DNA from: Rhizobiaceae bacterium
GTDB lineage: Bacteria; Pseudomonadota; Alphaproteobacteria; Rhizobiales; Rhizobiaceae
DNA length: 64,000 nucleotides
NCBI GenBank assembly: GCA_017644005.1
Contig: JAEPMJ010000001.1
Location: forward strand, 248,001-312,000
Reading direction: 5' to 3'
Part shown: positions 62,434 to 64,000 of the stretch, piece after piece
Numbering within the stretch: position 1 is the stretch's first letter
How the letters are laid out: every line of letters begins with the position of its first letter
Made by a program: the position numbers and the translations under genes
Notes under the pieces: generated by a model
Databases searched by the model: none
The model's input: only the letters and a program-made list of their open reading frames with translations
Told to the model about the DNA's origin: nothing

Positions 62434-63663
62434 ATGAGCGGATTTTCACCGATAACATCCATGCGATTGCCGGGCTTCTGGCTCGACGATCCGGCGCACC
62501 GCCGCTGGCTGGCCGACAATGCCGAAAGCCAGTTCGCCTTCTTTCGTGCAAGCCTCAGACCCGATGCCGGTTTCCACACCCTTGACTTCAACGGCCACCC
62601 ACTGACGAACAGCGTCCAGGAACTGCACACGACGACGCGGCTCATACACGCCTATGCACTGGGTGAACTGCGCGGGATCGAACAATCCATGGAAATGGTC
62701 GATCACGGTATCGGCTATCTCAACAGCCACCACCGCGACATCCGCAATGGTGGCTACTTCTGGGCGCTTGATGACGGCGGTGTCATCGACGGCCGCAAAC
62801 TTGCCTATGGCCATGTCTTCGTTCTGCTCGCTGCGGCGAGCGCCCTGCAGGCAGGGCATCAGCATGCGGAAAACCTGCTCAATCAAGTCAGCGAGGTGCT
62901 GGACCAGCATTTCTGGGACGAAGAACACGGGCTTTTTTGCGATGAGTTCGACGCCGATTGGGCTCCTTTTTCGCGCTATCGCGGCATGAACGCGAACATG
63001 CACGGTGTCGAGGCTCTGCTAACGGCCTACGAGGCTGTCGGCGAGCGGCAGTTTCTTGATCGTGCAGGGCGAATCCTCGACTTCTTCATTGGGCATATCG
63101 CGCCGCGCGAAGGGTGGCGCTTGCCGGAACACTACACAGATCACTGGCAGATAGATCGCCGCTACGCAGGCAACCCCATGTTCAGGCCCGCCGGAACGAC
63201 GCCCGGCCATTCTTTCGAGCTCGGGCGGCTTCTGCTCCAGTACTGGGATCTTCGCGGCAGACCCGACGACGGCTCACCGGCTTCGGCCCGGCTGCTGATC
63301 GAACAAGCCTGCAAGGACGCCTGGGACGATAAGCGCGGCGGTTTTGCCTACACACTGCACTTCGACGGCAGTGTCTCAATTGCCGACAGGTATTGGTGGC
63401 CGGTAACCGAAGCGATCGGCGCTTTTGCCAGCCTGATCAAGCTGGAGAGGCGGGAAAGCGACGAAGAATGGTACCGCCGACTTTGGGTGTTCTCAGACAG
63501 GATGCTGATCGACCATGAACGCGGCGGCTGGTTTCCGGAGCTTGGCGAGGACGACCGCCCGGTCAGCCGACAATTTCGCGGCAAGCCGGATATATACCAC
63601 TCCGTACAAGCCTGCATATTCCCGCTGGCTTCCGGCCTTTCGCGCCTGTCGTCCCCGGCTTAG
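62434..63663 (+). CDS. AGE family epimerase/isomerase, YihS-like aldose-ketose isomerase
   Basis: A 409-residue (alpha/alpha)6-barrel protein resembling YihS (sulfoquinovose/mannose isomerase) more than renin-binding N-acylglucosamine 2-epimerases. Family positions are present: Arg69 (TTTRLIHAY), Asn186 and His190 (RGMNANMHGVEA), His259 and Glu262 (GTTPGHSFELGRL) and His389 (KPDIYHSVQ), all expected in the active site. It probably isomerises the sugar brought in by the adjacent importer. Mannose, sulfoquinovose and N-acyl sugars are all open. It is the last gene of the GntR-led operon. Confidence 0.87.
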   Translation: MSGFSPITSMRLPGFWLDDPAHRRWLADNAESQFAFFRASLRPDAGFHTLDFNGHPLTNSVQELHTTTRLIHAYALGELRGIEQSMEMVDHGIGYLNSHHRDIRNGGYFWALDDGGVIDGRKLAYGHVFVLLAAASALQAGHQHAENLLNQVSEVLDQHFWDEEHGLFCDEFDADWAPFSRYRGMNANMHGVEALLTAYEAVGERQFLDRAGRILDFFIGHIAPREGWRLPEHYTDHWQIDRRYAGNPMFRPAGTTPGHSFELGRLLLQYWDLRGRPDDGSPASARLLIEQACKDAWDDKRGGFAYTLHFDGSVSIADRYWWPVTEAIGAFASLIKLERRESDEEWYRRLWVFSDRMLIDHERGGWFPELGEDDRPVSRQFRGKPDIYHSVQACIFPLASGLSRLSSPA

Positions 63664-64000
63664 ACAGGTGCGCCGATGCGGCATGGAGGTCGGCCGGTCC
63701 GCATGCGGCAACTTTGGGCGCTACCGTCTGGCTCGTCCGATCGTCGCCAAGGTCAATCACGACAATTACCGGCCTGCCCGGCGTGCCGGTCGCACCACTG
63801 AAGGCCGGAGGATACGGTGGTGAAGCGATTGCCGCATCCAAGCAAGAAAGACAGCTGATGCGAATCCGGATAGCGTCGACCTTTTCGAGCGCATCAACGT
63901 TACTCGCCGACATGGCGGCGAACACCGGTAGACACAGATGGCCGGCACCAACGCGAACAAAGAAGCCTCTTGCAACTCTCTCGGCAGTAGTACCCGGATG
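63664..64000. other. Intergenic tail without a supported gene
   Basis: 337 bases after the AGE-family gene. Open frames on both strands are short, lack ribosome-binding sites and show no recognisable family. A gene beginning near the right edge cannot be excluded. No clear terminator hairpin is visible. Confidence 0.5.

Noticed and set aside
63563..63925. 120-codon minus-strand open frame at the right end
   Set aside because: Overlaps the AGE-family gene end, has no ribosome-binding site and no recognisable family.
1..64000. CRISPR arrays, tRNA or rRNA genes, insertion sequences, prophage or defence genes
   Set aside because: None seen on reading both strands: no regular spaced repeats, no transposase or integrase motifs, no tRNA-like cloverleaf recognised.

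Overview
The window is high-GC (roughly 60-65% by eye) chromosomal DNA from an alphaproteobacterium, most likely order Hyphomicrobiales/Rhizobiales and near Mesorhizobium or Phyllobacteriaceae. The evidence is a stand-alone F0 ATP-synthase operon (atpI-B-E-b'-b) without F1 genes, a BacA/SbmA peptide transporter, an RNase HII of rhizobial type, and many ABC importers each paired with a GntR, IclR or LysR regulator. I saw no rRNA, tRNA, CRISPR array, insertion sequence or prophage. Genus assignment is inference.

Layout. 1-13.2 kb is housekeeping: the end of a radical SAM gene, rnhB, the F0 operon, a SleB-type cell-wall hydrolase, der, a membrane TPR protein, a secreted NodB-like protein, sbmA/bacA, an MFS permease and a BCCT betaine/choline-type transporter. 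13.6-23.8 kb is an amino-sugar catabolic locus with two divergent arms. One arm is murQ, a four-gene sugar ABC importer and a Gfo/Idh/MocA dehydrogenase. The other is a BadF-type kinase, a HutC-type GntR regulator, a SIS deaminase and nagA. Together they could import N-acetylmuramic acid/GlcNAc-like sugars and convert them to fructose-6-phosphate. Repeated TGGT half-sites precede both arms.

23.8-27.5 kb is a redox module: a LuxR regulator and ferredoxin-NADP reductase, divergent from two nitroreductase-fold flavoproteins and a 7Fe ferredoxin. The second flavoprotein looks like iodotyrosine deiodinase and keeps its substrate-binding triad. 27.6-43.5 kb is an unusual amino-acid-like catabolic island. 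It has an iclR-oxidoreductase-CoA transferase-hutU operon, divergent from a TrpXYZ-like importer followed by AhpD-like, HisC-like, FAD-linked oxidase and DUF1330 genes. Next come a divergent KamA-type radical SAM aminomutase, a second 7Fe ferredoxin and a class III aminotransferase, facing an ALDH7-type dehydrogenase. 43.6-51.8 kb is a LysR regulator, an Opp/Dpp-type importer translationally coupled to a gamma-glutamylcyclotransferase-like protein, and an FCD GntR regulator.

51.8-56.1 kb is an IclR-controlled operon of a ThDP enzyme, an M20 N-carbamoyl/allantoate-type amidohydrolase and a GNAT acetyltransferase. 56.3-63.7 kb is a GntR-led operon of a Cys/Met-metabolism PLP lyase, a complete CUT1 sugar importer and a YihS-like AGE isomerase. 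The last 337 bases show no supported gene.

The strongest leads are the deiodinase-like redox module, the KamA homologue lacking the glycine-rich PLP loop, the solitary hutU operon, and the well-defined operators in front of most regulator genes.
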